Part shown: in pieces, positions 35,373 to 46,500 of the stretch
How the letters are laid out: each line of letters starts with the position of its first letter
Position numbering within the stretch: the first letter of the stretch is position 1
From: Arthrobacter citreus
GTDB lineage: Bacteria > Bacillota > Bacilli > Bacillales > Bacillaceae_G
Reading direction: 5' to 3'
Length of the DNA stretch: 64,000 nt
NCBI GenBank assembly: GCA_013200995.1
Contig: CP053689.1
Location: 62,001 to 126,000, forward strand
Position numbers and translations under genes: made by a program
Notes under the pieces: model-generated
Databases searched by the model: none
What the model was told of the DNA's origin: nothing
The model's input: only the letters and a program-made list of their open reading frames with translations

Positions 35373-37367
35373 TTATTTTTCCCGCTTAAAGATATTTTTC
35401 ACTTTTTTCACTGAAACCTTTGAACCGCCTCTATCTAGTACATTTTCAACGACCATTGCGACCATCAAATTTGAGGATTTCGTATCATATGCGATGAACC
35501 ATCCATTTTCGATCCCTTTTTCACCTTGTTTTTGTTTGATTTCAGCTGTACCGGTTTTGCCTGAAAGTGGATAATCTGCCATTTCTGCAGCATGTGCTGT
35601 TCCTTTTTTGTCAGCGACGACTTTCCTTAGCATTGTTGAAATCATCTTCGCATTCTCACTTGTCATCGCTTGCTGCTTCAGCACCTGACTTTTTTGTTCA
35701 TCAAGTAAAAGAATGGGCCTAATCATATTTCCGTCATTCATTAGTGGCGTGTAGGCGGCCATTAAATGAACGATATTCATTTGAATTTGTCCCTGTCCAT
35801 AGCCAGAATCAGCGAGTGAAATGTCATTATCAAGACTACCAATCGTCGATGTTTGCAGTGGGAATGGATAAACGAGTTCCTCGTCAAAATTGAACCCCTT
35901 CAACCCTTGTGCAAATGAATCTTTGCCAATATTCAATGCGGTTTGAGCGAAGTAAATATTATCAGAGAGAACGAGTGCTTTTTCAAGGTTTACCGGATTT
36001 GCTTCGTGGACCCTCGTGACATAATAGCTACCCCAAGATGGATCCTTTTGCCATTTCAGCCCTTCAATTTCCACCGATTGTTCAGGAGTGATTGCTCCGT
36101 TTCTCAACCCAATAGAAGCAGTGATTGGTTTAAGAACAGAGCCAGGTGCATATTTCTGTTTAAAGCGCGTCATCAATGGCTGCCGTTTATCTTCCTGAAG
36201 AGTTTTCCATTCGTCAGCTGAAAATCCTAAAGTGGCTTGATTCGGGTCAAATGATGGACTACTAACAAGTGCGAGTGTTTCACCAGTTTTAGGATTCATT
36301 GCAGACGCTGCGCCCGCTTCCCCTTTTAACTCTTCATACACATTTACCTGTAAGTTGGCATCAATAGTAAGGCTTAGATCTTTCCCGTCCTCAACCTCTC
36401 GTTCAGCCAAGACCTTCTCGCTTCCGTCTTTCTTTTTAATTGTGATTTTCGCACCGCTTTTTCCTTTTAGTTGTTCATCAAACACCTGCTCAAGTCCTCT
36501 TTTACCGATAACATCAGTGCTTGTATAGCCTTTACCTTTCAGTTTCTCTAATTCTTCCGCGGTGATTGATCCAACATAGCCGATTAAATGGGCTGCGGCA
36601 TCTTTATACGGATAAATGCGTGCTTCAACCCTTTTCATTTGCACCGGTTCTAAAGCGACTAACTGCTCGATTAGCTTCTTATCGTCCATTGAGATTTTTT
36701 TCAATGGAACAAACAAGTCCGGCTTTACCCAGCTCGCACCCAGCTCTTTGTTGATTTGATCTGGTGTTATTTTAAGGAGACTGGATAATTGCTGAATAAC
36801 TGTTTCGTTTTGGTCGGCTAATTTTCCAGGTACCACGCCAACTTCGTACACTTCTCCATTCACGGCCAATCCTTTACCGCTACGATCGAATATTCCTCCT
36901 CGTTTCGGCGTAGTGGTGCTTAGCCCAATTTTGTCGCCTTCCTTCAACTCTGGAAAAATATATGTCGTGTTCCAGTCGACATACCAGTTTTTCTTTTTGT
37001 CTCTTTCCTCTTTTTTCAAATTGGCTTTTTGGGTAAATTCGATTTCGCCTGCGATACTTTCCATATTTGCAGAAAATGTATAATCAGCCTTTTCTCCCTT
37101 AGCTTGATTATCATCTTTTGGCTGTTTGAAAGTAATCTTAGGATCAGTGATTTGTAGGTCTTCGTATATTTTTTGATAGCGTTTCGTAAATTCCTCTTTG
37201 GTGATAGATTTTTTCGCATCACTCGTAAGGTAATCATACATCTTATCAAATTTTTGCTCATTCCATAAAGCTATGTATTTTGAGAATCGCTCTTGCGGGT
37301 TTGGTGATTTGCTGCATCCTGATGTAATAATCGCGACGATAAATAGCAACCCTAATAACTTTTTCAT
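35373..37367 (-). CDS. class B penicillin-binding protein, MecA/PBP3-like lipoprotein
   Basis: About 664 residues. It starts MKKLLGLLFIVAIITSGC, a lipoprotein signal with lipobox ITSGC. Next comes an NTF2-like MecA N-terminal domain (about 30-140), a PBP dimerisation domain (RGGIFDRSGKGLAVNG) and a transpeptidase domain with SVLK (YAPGSVLKPITA), SDN (LSDNIYFAQ) and KTG (LSGKTGTAEI). All three motifs are intact. This is the architecture of Bacillus PbpC/PBP3 and of MecA; some members have low beta-lactam affinity, which cannot be judged here. The start is ATG 37370 or 37367 behind GGAAGG. No regulator of the MecI/BlaI type is adjacent. Confidence 0.85.
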   Translation of the reverse strand: MKKLLGLLFIVAIITSGCSKSPNPQERFSKYIALWNEQKFDKMYDYLTSDAKKSITKEEFTKRYQKIYEDLQITDPKITFKQPKDDNQAKGEKADYTFSANMESIAGEIEFTQKANLKKEERDKKKNWYVDWNTTYIFPELKEGDKIGLSTTTPKRGGIFDRSGKGLAVNGEVYEVGVVPGKLADQNETVIQQLSSLLKITPDQINKELGASWVKPDLFVPLKKISMDDKKLIEQLVALEPVQMKRVEARIYPYKDAAAHLIGYVGSITAEELEKLKGKGYTSTDVIGKRGLEQVFDEQLKGKSGAKITIKKKDGSEKVLAEREVEDGKDLSLTIDANLQVNVYEELKGEAGAASAMNPKTGETLALVSSPSFDPNQATLGFSADEWKTLQEDKRQPLMTRFKQKYAPGSVLKPITASIGLRNGAITPEQSVEIEGLKWQKDPSWGSYYVTRVHEANPVNLEKALVLSDNIYFAQTALNIGKDSFAQGLKGFNFDEELVYPFPLQTSTIGSLDNDISLADSGYGQGQIQMNIVHLMAAYTPLMNDGNMIRPILLLDEQKSQVLKQQAMTSENAKMISTMLRKVVADKKGTAHAAEMADYPLSGKTGTAEIKQKQGEKGIENGWFIAYDTKSSNLMVAMVVENVLDRGGSKVSVKKVKNIFKREK

Positions 37368-37738
37368 CATTTCCTTCCTACCTTCCTCTAACAATCCAAA
37401 AATCCTCTAAAGTTGCCCCTTATCGCGTGTAACCAATCTAGATGATTATTATTGTATTCACTTGAAACTATGAAAATTATATTTCTTCACTCTTTAAAAC
37501 CAATAAACCTCCTCCTAATTTCTTTCAATCCATATTATTCGAATAACTGTCCTTCTGCTTATTACAATTATTTCAAAATTTGTAATATTCCACAATCCTA
37601 AATTCTTAATAAAAAAAAGCGTTTTCCTAGTTCTGGAAATGCGCCATTTAATTGAATAAGTTATTATGGGACTACTTAATAATTCTCTCAAAAGCTCTAA
37701 TACTATAAGGGTAAAATTTATTCGATGGTAAGAACCCT

Positions 37739-37970
37739 TTTATTTCAGCTCCTTGATAGTAACATTATCGTCAACAATTGAACTTATTTGGTCATTGGGT
37801 TTACTGAACAAAAGGGAAAGTTCATTTTCTTGCCCTTGAATTTTAGTTACTAATTTTAGTTCATTAATTTTCACATTGTCAGCATATTGACTATTACGAT
37901 TATGTTTGTTGGAGATCTATTTTAAATTCAGGGGTTGAGAGATATATCCTTCGATCTTCCTCTACCTTAA
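37739..37970 (-). pseudogene. unidentified broken gene fragment
   Basis: Minus-strand frame VKVEEDRRIYLSTPEFKIDL, then a frame change into NRNSQYADNVKINELKLVTK, LLFSKPNDQISSIVDDNVTI, ending KELK stop at 37739. The residue pattern is clearly protein-like, but no start is left and no family is recognised. The flanking intergenic DNA (37395-37738) holds only a weak hairpin near 37620. Confidence 0.4.
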
Positions 37971-38018
37971 CCTATACTTTTCCTAATTCACTTAGTCTGA
38001 CCAATCTTCCATCGCCCA

Positions 38019-38315
38019 TCATTCTGTCATTGGAAGTGGTCTATCAAATTGCTCTAGTATCTGAATAATTGCAAGTTCAACAATATCTTGATTCTGTAAT
38101 TTATAATGCTTTGTAAATCTGTTCAATCTTCCAATAGTGCTATTTGTTAAATTAAAACTACTTCTAGTCGTTTCCTCATTTTTATTTATAAATGTATCAA
38201 TTAAATCGGAAATCTTCTCTGTACGGTGTTCCGTTATCGTACGTTTTTCTGTTATTAACATTGCATTACTAATTTCTTCTCTAACAATTTGTCGTATCAT
38301 TTTCTCAATGTTCAT
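38019..38315 (-). CDS. RHH-like plasmid DNA-binding protein
   Basis: 98 residues. The C-terminal half (RSSFNLTNSTIGRLNRFTKH then NQDIVELAIIQILEQF) fits a ribbon-helix-helix fold; the N-terminal half is charged helix. AGGAGAATGTACAA precedes the ATG. Its orphan position between the PBP and the subtilases suggests a plasmid copy-control or partition protein, but no partner ATPase is beside it. Confidence 0.55.
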   Translation of the reverse strand: MNIEKMIRQIVREEISNAMLITEKRTITEHRTEKISDLIDTFINKNEETTRSSFNLTNSTIGRLNRFTKHYKLQNQDIVELAIIQILEQFDRPLPMTE

Positions 38316-38579
38316 TTGTACATTCTCCTAATAAATAAATACTTGATAGCATAATCAGCAAATACAGATACATTTTTTCATAATGAACTATTTAAATGAA
38401 TTAACCCATTTCTTTTATTGCTATGATAATAAATTCTTTGCATTTAGTAAGATCCATTTTTCAAACAGTCCTAACGATGTTCGGTCTGATCCATATTTCT
38501 TTAATTTTCCTTTGTTTCTATTTGTAGCTCTATAACTAATTCAGATATATAGATTCTATACTACATTCATCTAATTAAA

Positions 38580-38626
38580 GAGTCTGACTCAAAAGGCCGT
38601 TGAACAACGACATTTAAGCCAGACTT
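38580..38626 (-). terminator. terminator of the first dockerin subtilase gene
   Basis: AGTCTGACTCAAAA pairs with TTTAAGCCAGACT, with an inner CGTTG/CAACG stem, right after the stop at 38632. T-rich tail on the minus strand is weak. Confidence 0.5.
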
Positions 38627-38631
38627 CTTAC

Positions 38632-41600
38632 TTATTTTTTAATTCCTAGATCCCTCAATATGCTATCTAACGTCATACCGTTAAGCTCCAATTTCGGTTC
38701 AGGCGAATCCGCCACATTTGGATTTTTCCTCTTATAGTAATACGTAACAGAAGTCATGTCTTTTGCATCAACTGTTCCGTCAAAATTAATATCGGCATTA
38801 CGGTAAATCGTATTGTAATGATTTTTGATTTCAATTGCGTCTAGTACATCAACAACATCATCACCGTTTACATCGCCTGCCTGGATAAAATCTGTATTCA
38901 ATGTTTTCGATAGACCAATTTTTTTACCATTATACATTTCGTTCATTTCTTCCACATTCAATACTGAACGGAAGTGTCCTGGTATTTTAACTTCTACTTT
39001 ATATACATCATTTTGTACTGGTAAATCTTTTAATGTAAAACGGCCGTCACGAGGTATAACCCCAACGTATGCATGTCCTTTTTTGTCATAGGCAATTAAA
39101 GTTGCATTTAGTTTGCTGTAATTTTCGTCCGACACTTTATTCCAACTGAAACCTGATAAAAGTAAATCCCCAGAAATTTGTGATGTGACAGGTAGAATAT
39201 TAAAGTACTGTCCAAAACTTAGGATTTTTGTCGTGCTATCTTCGGATTCTTTTATGTTTACATTTTTCAGTGCGATTTCTTTTGGACCTTTCATGTATTT
39301 TTCATTGCTTACTGCAAAAGTCATATCCACTAATGAAGTATTCTTATTTAGGTTTACTTTCTTCCCATCATGGTTCACTTGAAGAGTTACAGTGTTAGTA
39401 CCATATTTTGTAGATAACTGATAATCTTTTGAAAGTTGTTTACTTAACTTTACATCTTTCAACACTAAACCAGCAGGATACGAAATGGTAAATTCTCCGC
39501 TTTGCATTTGTTTTACGTTATTTAACATGACTTGTGCTGTAAACAGTTTATCTGACTTAATTTCAGTTTCTTTAGCAGCAATGTTCGCATACTGAGTTCC
39601 TTTTTGGACAATGGTATAATTATAATCTGGTCGGCCGTATACATAGTTGTTGGCTTCATCCATTGGGAGTAGGAAGGCTTGTTTGTATGTTTCTCCTTCC
39701 GCCAAAGATAAAGTAGTAGAGAACAGGCCAAACTTATTAACTGGTATTGGTTGATATATTAACGTTCCAGGAGCATTCATATAGACAGATTTTTCTCTAT
39801 TAGGATTGTTTTCAATCGGTTCATCGTAGATCCAGCCAGCAATTTGCATTCCTTTTTTATCTACTTCATATACGCCACCTTTTTTTAGCATTTTAACAAT
39901 GGGCATTTTATTATCAACGTAAAACGGAACTTCTTCGGAAAAATTATTCCCATTCGTATCTCTGCCCACTACCTCCATACTGTATTTGCCGGAAGAAAGA
40001 GTAGTTGATTCTTGTATAATTAAATCCGGTTCAGACAACGACATCGGCATTGGAGTTCCATCAAATTGCATCCTTCCATCTACATTTTCTTCTTTACCAT
40101 ACGTTAGTACTGTTCCAGAATACCCTATACGTTTTCCCGTTTTCGGGTCTTTAATGAATAATTGTAAGTCAATAACGGTAGGTGACAATAGTCGGGTAAC
40201 AACATCAGTTGTGATTTTAGCACTCGAATGACTATTTGTCGTAATTGTATTTGATGTAAGGTTTAGTTTTGTAATACCTTGTCCCATTTTGCGTACACCA
40301 AATGGTATTTGATATTGTTCGTTACGATCTGCTTGATTCGTAAAGATTACATACCCTTCATACGTACCATATTCAGCAGATACGGGTACCATTAAGTCGG
40401 CATTTATACTTTGTTCTGAATCACCTTCAACTGATAGCAAGCTCGGTACTGACAACTTAACCCCATTAGCCTTTGCATCTTTGGCATTTCTAGTATCTTT
40501 TTGGTACATTACTTCAACTTGAAATTGCTTTTTAGAACTGCTATTATTTTTAATCGTTATTGGCATTGTTTTTGTAATCGGCTCGTCTTTAATAATATTA
40601 GCCCCAAAGCTTAAACTGCCCGTTAAATTGGGAATTTTGACAGGTTGTCCATCTACAATGTTGACCGTTTCTCCGTTCACTTGAAATTCCATATCCGTAT
40701 GTGCAGCCTCATATGCATCAATACGGCCAGCACCTACTTCATATACACTGTAATCCTTGCTTAGCTTATCAGCAGTATTCATCAATACGGTTTTTACATC
40801 TGCAGGTGTATAGTTTGGATGCTCTTGTAAAAGAAGCGCAGCAACGCCTGCAACATGTGGTGTAGCCATCGATGTTCCCGACATGCGCTGATACGCAGTT
40901 TGATAATCGTTTAGATTATCTGGGTTGGTAATATAAGAAGGTGCTGCTGAATAAACTGCTACCCCAGGTGCGGTTATCTCTGGTTTTATGTCAAATGTTT
41001 CTAGAGTCGGTCCCCGAGAGCTAAAAAAGGCAAGCTCATCTCCATTTGTTTTCATCTCACCTACAGTATCAAAAGAAAAGGTAATGGATTCCTTAGCGAT
41101 TTGATCTACCAATTTAGCAGCGTCTTCATTTGGTAAAATAAACGTAGGTAGAAACTTGTTGCTTTCTCCTTTATAAAAATCTGTATATAAATTACGACCA
41201 TTCGTAAAAAATACGGCTGCCGCACCTGCTTCCTTTGCAGATTTTAATACTAAATCGGGCGTATAATCCCCATAGTTAACTACCAATATTTTATCTTTGA
41301 AATCCTTTCCAACAAAATCACTCGGCATTCCTCTTCCTGCCTTTACTACAGGAAAATTTTTTCCTTCAAGCTTTTGAATATCATCGGTAAAATTCTTCGC
41401 AAACAATTGAAGATTAGGAGAAAATGAGCTTGAACTATGGATCGTGCCATCAACTTTTGGTAGCGTAATAGAAAAATTACTAGCTCCTACGGTCAGAGGT
41501 AATGCTGCTGCTCCTGGAGACCCAAGAGTATACATATCGCTTCCAGCATTGCCGGCTGCAATAACTGGTAATGTACCAGCAATTGTTGCATTATTTAGTG

Positions 41601-42636
41601 CAATGGAAAGTGGATCAAATGGATCATTTGTATCCGCTGCTAATGATAGATTAATAACATCCATCCCATCTTGGACTGCTTTATCGATAGCAGCTAAAAT
41701 ATCATTTGTACTACCCGATCCATATGGTCCTAACACACGATAGACGTATAAATCTACATTCGGTGCAACACCTTCTACACCATTTAGCTCATTTTTATTT
41801 TGTCCTGCGATCGTACCAGAGACATGTGTTCCATGCGAAGTATAATAGGTATTTCCAGATACTTCAGGCTTCCCAGAGGCTTTCCAATCGGCATAAGTAG
41901 TTTCCATTGGATCATCATCATTGTCTACAAAATCATATCCGCCTTTATAAACATTTTTTAAATCTGGATGATGATAGTCGATCCCTGTATCTAAGACACC
42001 GACTTTAATGCCCTCTCCTGTCACTCCCTCCTCATGCAGCTTATCTACCCCAATGTTCGGTAATGTTTCGCTAACTGTTCGAGATTGTGTACTTGAACTG
42101 GCATCTGTTTTATCCAGCGGATCAATATGTACTTCTTTATCCTTAGCAACGGCCTTTACTAAACCTGATTCTAACAATTCTGGAATTTGATTAGCCGGGA
42201 TTGTAATCGCGACGCCATTAAAAGCATGTTTATATTCATGATTAATTCGTACTGACGAGGTTAATTTTGACTTCTTATTCACAAACAGCGCTTTGAAATC
42301 CTGATGATTTTCTTCTACTTTTTCGTCTGCTTTTTGAATATTGAATGAGGTTCTTTGATTTGATTTTTTGTTTTTTGCAAGCTGTATCTTTGAAGGTTCT
42401 TCATTAAATTGAACAATAATATCCACAGGTTTACTACTTGTCACATCAATATCATTGGGAATACGTAAATCCGGAGATTGTTCTGACATTAGCATTTCTT
42501 CATTTGGTACAGTTGGTAAAACATCTAGCGAAGTTAGTTGAGTGCCAGTGGATGCATGAGCAGAAAAACCAATCGTTCCTAGTAAGCTTGAAGCAATAAA
42601 ACTCGTTGAGAGTACCTTAAACCATTTCTTATTCAA
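38632..42636 (-). CDS. secreted S8 subtilase with PA domain and dockerin-like C-terminus (1)
   Basis: 1334 residues, TTG start at 42636 behind AAAAGGGGA. Signal peptide MNKKWFKVLSTSFIASSLLG ... SAHAS. An I9-type propeptide follows (about 50-170). The S8 catalytic triad is Asp in VGVLDTGIDYHHPD, His in YTSHGTHVSGTIAG and Ser in MSGTSMATPHVAGVA, with a PA domain inserted between His and Ser (AAAVFFTNGRNL). After the protease come Fn3/beta-sandwich domains and a dockerin-like pair (GDVNGDDVVDVLDAIEIKNH and ADINFDGTVDAKDMTSV). No LPXTG or S-layer domain. Probably an exported protease that may attach to a partner through the dockerin; no cohesin is in the window. Confidence 0.85.
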   Translation of the reverse strand: MNKKWFKVLSTSFIASSLLGTIGFSAHASTGTQLTSLDVLPTVPNEEMLMSEQSPDLRIPNDIDVTSSKPVDIIVQFNEEPSKIQLAKNKKSNQRTSFNIQKADEKVEENHQDFKALFVNKKSKLTSSVRINHEYKHAFNGVAITIPANQIPELLESGLVKAVAKDKEVHIDPLDKTDASSSTQSRTVSETLPNIGVDKLHEEGVTGEGIKVGVLDTGIDYHHPDLKNVYKGGYDFVDNDDDPMETTYADWKASGKPEVSGNTYYTSHGTHVSGTIAGQNKNELNGVEGVAPNVDLYVYRVLGPYGSGSTNDILAAIDKAVQDGMDVINLSLAADTNDPFDPLSIALNNATIAGTLPVIAAGNAGSDMYTLGSPGAAALPLTVGASNFSITLPKVDGTIHSSSSFSPNLQLFAKNFTDDIQKLEGKNFPVVKAGRGMPSDFVGKDFKDKILVVNYGDYTPDLVLKSAKEAGAAAVFFTNGRNLYTDFYKGESNKFLPTFILPNEDAAKLVDQIAKESITFSFDTVGEMKTNGDELAFFSSRGPTLETFDIKPEITAPGVAVYSAAPSYITNPDNLNDYQTAYQRMSGTSMATPHVAGVAALLLQEHPNYTPADVKTVLMNTADKLSKDYSVYEVGAGRIDAYEAAHTDMEFQVNGETVNIVDGQPVKIPNLTGSLSFGANIIKDEPITKTMPITIKNNSSSKKQFQVEVMYQKDTRNAKDAKANGVKLSVPSLLSVEGDSEQSINADLMVPVSAEYGTYEGYVIFTNQADRNEQYQIPFGVRKMGQGITKLNLTSNTITTNSHSSAKITTDVVTRLLSPTVIDLQLFIKDPKTGKRIGYSGTVLTYGKEENVDGRMQFDGTPMPMSLSEPDLIIQESTTLSSGKYSMEVVGRDTNGNNFSEEVPFYVDNKMPIVKMLKKGGVYEVDKKGMQIAGWIYDEPIENNPNREKSVYMNAPGTLIYQPIPVNKFGLFSTTLSLAEGETYKQAFLLPMDEANNYVYGRPDYNYTIVQKGTQYANIAAKETEIKSDKLFTAQVMLNNVKQMQSGEFTISYPAGLVLKDVKLSKQLSKDYQLSTKYGTNTVTLQVNHDGKKVNLNKNTSLVDMTFAVSNEKYMKGPKEIALKNVNIKESEDSTTKILSFGQYFNILPVTSQISGDLLLSGFSWNKVSDENYSKLNATLIAYDKKGHAYVGVIPRDGRFTLKDLPVQNDVYKVEVKIPGHFRSVLNVEEMNEMYNGKKIGLSKTLNTDFIQAGDVNGDDVVDVLDAIEIKNHYNTIYRNADINFDGTVDAKDMTSVTYYYKRKNPNVADSPEPKLELNGMTLDSILRDLGIKK

Positions 42637-43401
42637 GTATATTCCCCTTTTCTCAATTCATTTTTGCTCATTAAATAAACAATTGTAATCTAAGAAAATA
42701 TCCTTTCTACCAAAGTCTAACTGTCCTCCTTTCTGTTGATATTTTCATTATATTAAGAGTTGATGTTATTTTAACTTTGAAAAAAACTATAAATATCAGA
42801 TTTTTCAAAAAATAAAAATGATATTAAGTTTCAGTTGATCCAATAATATTCTTTAATATTTAACTGTTGATGTAGCAGGTAACATCATATACACAAGTGA
42901 GTAGATATACAAAGCTACCTCACTGATAAACGTCTCCGATTGAAGAACCCTTTTGACGCAAATTGGACTACCGAATTAAATTTCTTAATTTATAAAAAAA
43001 AGTACCTCTAATTCTCGATCTTTTAATATAAGGTTTTTAAAATAGAATTTTGGAGATTCTCATTTCTAAAAACATTATTGTATAGGGGTTTTACTGTAAA
43101 TCAGAAATAATAAAAAGTTCTGTGGAGTCATATTGGAATGATTTGTTATTAGAATGCATTAAATTGGAATAATCCATAGGCTGTTCGAAACGCCCATTCC
43201 CTGCATTACAATCGGAATACTCACTTTGGAGAAGGGACATCTAGCTGGAGATACATTCAACGGGTAAGAGAACTTGGGATTACTCACTTACCTTACAGTC
43301 CTCTAGGTAGGGGGTTCATTTTTGGCAAACTACGATCTTTCAATTTACTATTATGCAACTTATTTAATAACACTAGCTAGAAAAATCTTTTGATTAATCA
43401 A
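42637..43401. other. intergenic region with an aldo/keto reductase relic
   Basis: No complete gene. AT-rich except for the relic at 43190-43345 described separately. The upstream region of the first subtilase should hold its promoter; no clear sigma-A site was assigned. Confidence 0.4.
43190..43345 (+). pseudogene. aldo/keto reductase gene fragment
   Basis: Plus strand, two frames. The first reads ALQSEYSLWRRDI then a stop; the second reads RELGITHLPYSPLGRGF and IFGKL. Together they match the family sequence around the end of the beta-barrel: LQSEYSLW..., RELGI..., AYSPLGRGFLTGK. Only about 50 codons remain. Probable relic of a chromosomal gene carried in and broken. Confidence 0.6.
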
Positions 43402-43462
43402 AAAAAATCTCCTCTACAATAAACAGTACCCTCATTTTTTTGACTGTCTATTATAGGGAGAT
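43402..43462 (-). terminator. long-stem hairpin after the second dockerin subtilase
   Basis: ATCTCCCTATAATAGACAGT on the minus strand pairs with ACTGTTTATTGTAGAGGAGA and is followed by TTTTTTTT. It is an efficient-looking intrinsic terminator 65 bases after the stop at 43527. One arm resembles an IS3-type end seen at 52827 (ACTGTCTACTATAAGGGG), so it could have come from an IS. Confidence 0.65.
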
Positions 43463-43526
43463 AGAATTACAGAGCTGTCCTCAGCTAAAATTCTGAAATG
43501 ACTTTTGGATATCGACTGCTAATTTC

Positions 43527-46500
43527 TTATTGAATGCTAAGCTCACTCTTAATTGTCTCTAACGTACTTCCTTTAAATTTTTTGACCGCCTTTGGTGCGA
43601 CTGTCACAAAAGGATTTTGCATTAAGTAGTTTTTCTCAACAAATGCTAAGTCTTTTGCATCGATAATTCCGTCATAGTTAATATCAGCGCTTCGTTTATT
43701 TGTACCCCAATATGTTTGTAGCATTAAAGCGTCCATGACATCTATTACATTGTCCTTATTAATATCACCTGGCTTCGCTCCAACAGTTGGATATGATACT
43801 GCTTCTCCAATGTTAATTCCTCTCTCTGTACGGCCGATTTCCAACGGTGAATAAGTTGTGAAATGGCCAGGAATATCCATAATTACTGTATATTTTTGTA
43901 CTGATGCAGGAAGTCCATTAAAGGTTACATTTCCATTTTTTTCAATTGCTCCATCATAAATAACACCATTAGTGCCTTTGAGTTTCATAGTAGCACCAAC
44001 TTTTGTATAATCAATACTGCTGTTGTAGTAACCTGCAGCAGTATACAAACCTACTCCATTTATTTTAGCTGTTGCTGTGGAGTAGATAGGATATCTTGGC
44101 AATGCTCCCATAATAATCTGTAGTCTATTCGTACTTTCGCTATTTACTTGTACAGTAGAAAAATTAAGGACTTGAGCATATGGGTTAAGGAATTCATTTG
44201 CATTTGTATCAACGTCTAAATCAAATAATGCCACATCTCCTGCAATACCTTCTCCTGGTACATTGATATTGACTGTTGTCCCTTTACTAGTTGTACCCGT
44301 AATAGTTGTTGTCAGTTCTGATCCTTCTGGTAATCCTTGTGCTTTTTTAAATTCAACACTATCAAAATATTTCGCTACATAGTCCAATCTGAAATTAAGT
44401 TTATTGGCTTTTCGTAAATTATGTGCATAGAACGTATAGGTAAGTTTGTCACCATTTTTCATTGCTTCTTTATTTGGTTTTGCATAAATATAAGTAGCGC
44501 CTGACTTCGTGTAATAAACCATTTTTGGTAAAGTACCGTTTCCTGCAAAATCTGCGCCTACATATTGAATTTGATTAATTGTTCCAGGCACATTAACTTC
44601 TGTCTTGAACTTTCCATTTTCATCAACACTTAAGGAATATGCAGATGTTGAACCAGGGCCATAAAACAATTTATTATTTGCTTGATTCAGAGGAATTCCT
44701 ACTTCTTGTGTTTTGTTTATTTCAGGATCCAACATTGTACCTGATACTGTTACTGTAGTTTGTCCTTCTGCCAATTCTACAATTTGGGTATCGTCTTTTG
44801 GCATCGCATTAGTATCATCGAACGTGATCGTCGGTGCATTATTATCAACGCTTACTTTCGATGTTTTCACAAACTGTTTACCCTCTCTATTTGTACCAAT
44901 CATTTTAATAGCATAAATTCCATCTGGAGCTAATTCAGATGCATAACCAATAGGATTTTTTTCATTTCCAGTAAACGGAAAATATCTACCGTAAAATCCA
45001 CCGTCTATCGTGTAAACTGTATCAACTGCTGCACCTGATCCGCTAACGGAAGTAATTAGTCCAAGATCTTTATTTGTTTTCGGATCAACTAATACCCAGT
45101 CTAACGTCTGCATCGATGAATTCAAACTAAAATCTAAGTCAGTATCTTTTCGGCTGAATAAATTAATGACTCTGTTCGATGATATGCTCTTAAAATATGG
45201 TTCAAAGTACGCCAAGCCTTCATCCGCTGCTTTTACACCAAATGGTATTCGATAGCTTTCTTCTGGATTGTTTTTGTCTTTAATATTAATATATCCTTCA
45301 TAATTACCTTTTTCTGCTGTTTTTGGAATATCTAGTTTAGCAGAAAGTCGTTTTGTGCTGTTTTTCTTCACTGTAATCGTACTTGGTACTTTTAGCGTTA
45401 CTCCATTTTTCTTCGCATCCAATGAACCCTTTGTACCTACATTGTATTCAACAGATAGTTCGTACCTTTCATCTTGATTCCCCAAGTTCTTGAATGATAG
45501 TTTTGTAGTATCTGTATAATCCTTATCTGACGAAACTGCAACGAATCCGTAGCTTAATCCACCTGTTTGTTCAGAAATAATTTTATCTACACCATTTTCA
45601 ATATAAGGTGTCTGATCATCAACACTAATGATACTATCCGAATGAATTGCTTGCATTGGATCGATTCTGCCAGCCCCTACCTCAAATACACTGTATGCAG
45701 TTTTTAGTGGATCTGCTGTATTCATTAACACAGTCTTTACATCACCCGGCGTATATTCTGGGTGAGCTTGTAGTAGTAACGCTGCAACTCCTGCTACATG
45801 TGGTGATGCCATAGATGTACCAGACATCCGTGCGTATGCTGAAGAATAATCAGAAGTATCCACTTTATTCTGCATGTACGAAGGGACTGTTGATAAGATA
45901 TCTACACCCGGTGCTGTTACTTCTGGTTTTATATCATATAGCGTTCCAGATGGCCCTCTAGAACTAAAGCTTGCTAATTCATCTCCTGAAAGTGCTTTTT
46001 CACTTTTTGCACCAAATGTAACGGCTGGCACACCATTTGCAAATAAATCATTAATAGCAAGTCCATCTTTATTTGTCATAGAAAACGTCGGAATATTATC
46101 ATTGCTTTCACCTAAGAATACCGGAATTTGTCCTTCATCTGGATTCGTATTATAGATGATGACTCCTGCAGCGCCGTGATCTCTTGCATACTCCATTTTC
46201 TCAATCAATGCATATGTACCACGTTGGACAAAAGCAATTTTGCCATTCACATCTTTTCCAGTGTAATCGTTTGGCCCACCTTGCCCTACATTCACTATGT
46301 CATATGTTTTACCTGATATACTGCTAAAATCATCTGTCCATTTTTTCGTCATCAACTGCATTGTCGCACCAGTATTATTGCTACCAGAAGCAAACTGACT
46401 CTCAAAGTTTGTTACATTACTCGGAACAGAGCTTGCTCCAACCGTTAATGCTAAAGCAGCTGCTCCAGGTGAACCTAATGTATACAATTCATCCCCAGAG

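Noticed and set aside
43402..43462. IS3-type end or solo inverted repeat
   Set aside because: One arm resembles the IS end at 52827, but stem plus T8 tract right after a gene is fully explained as a terminator, and no transposase relic is attached.
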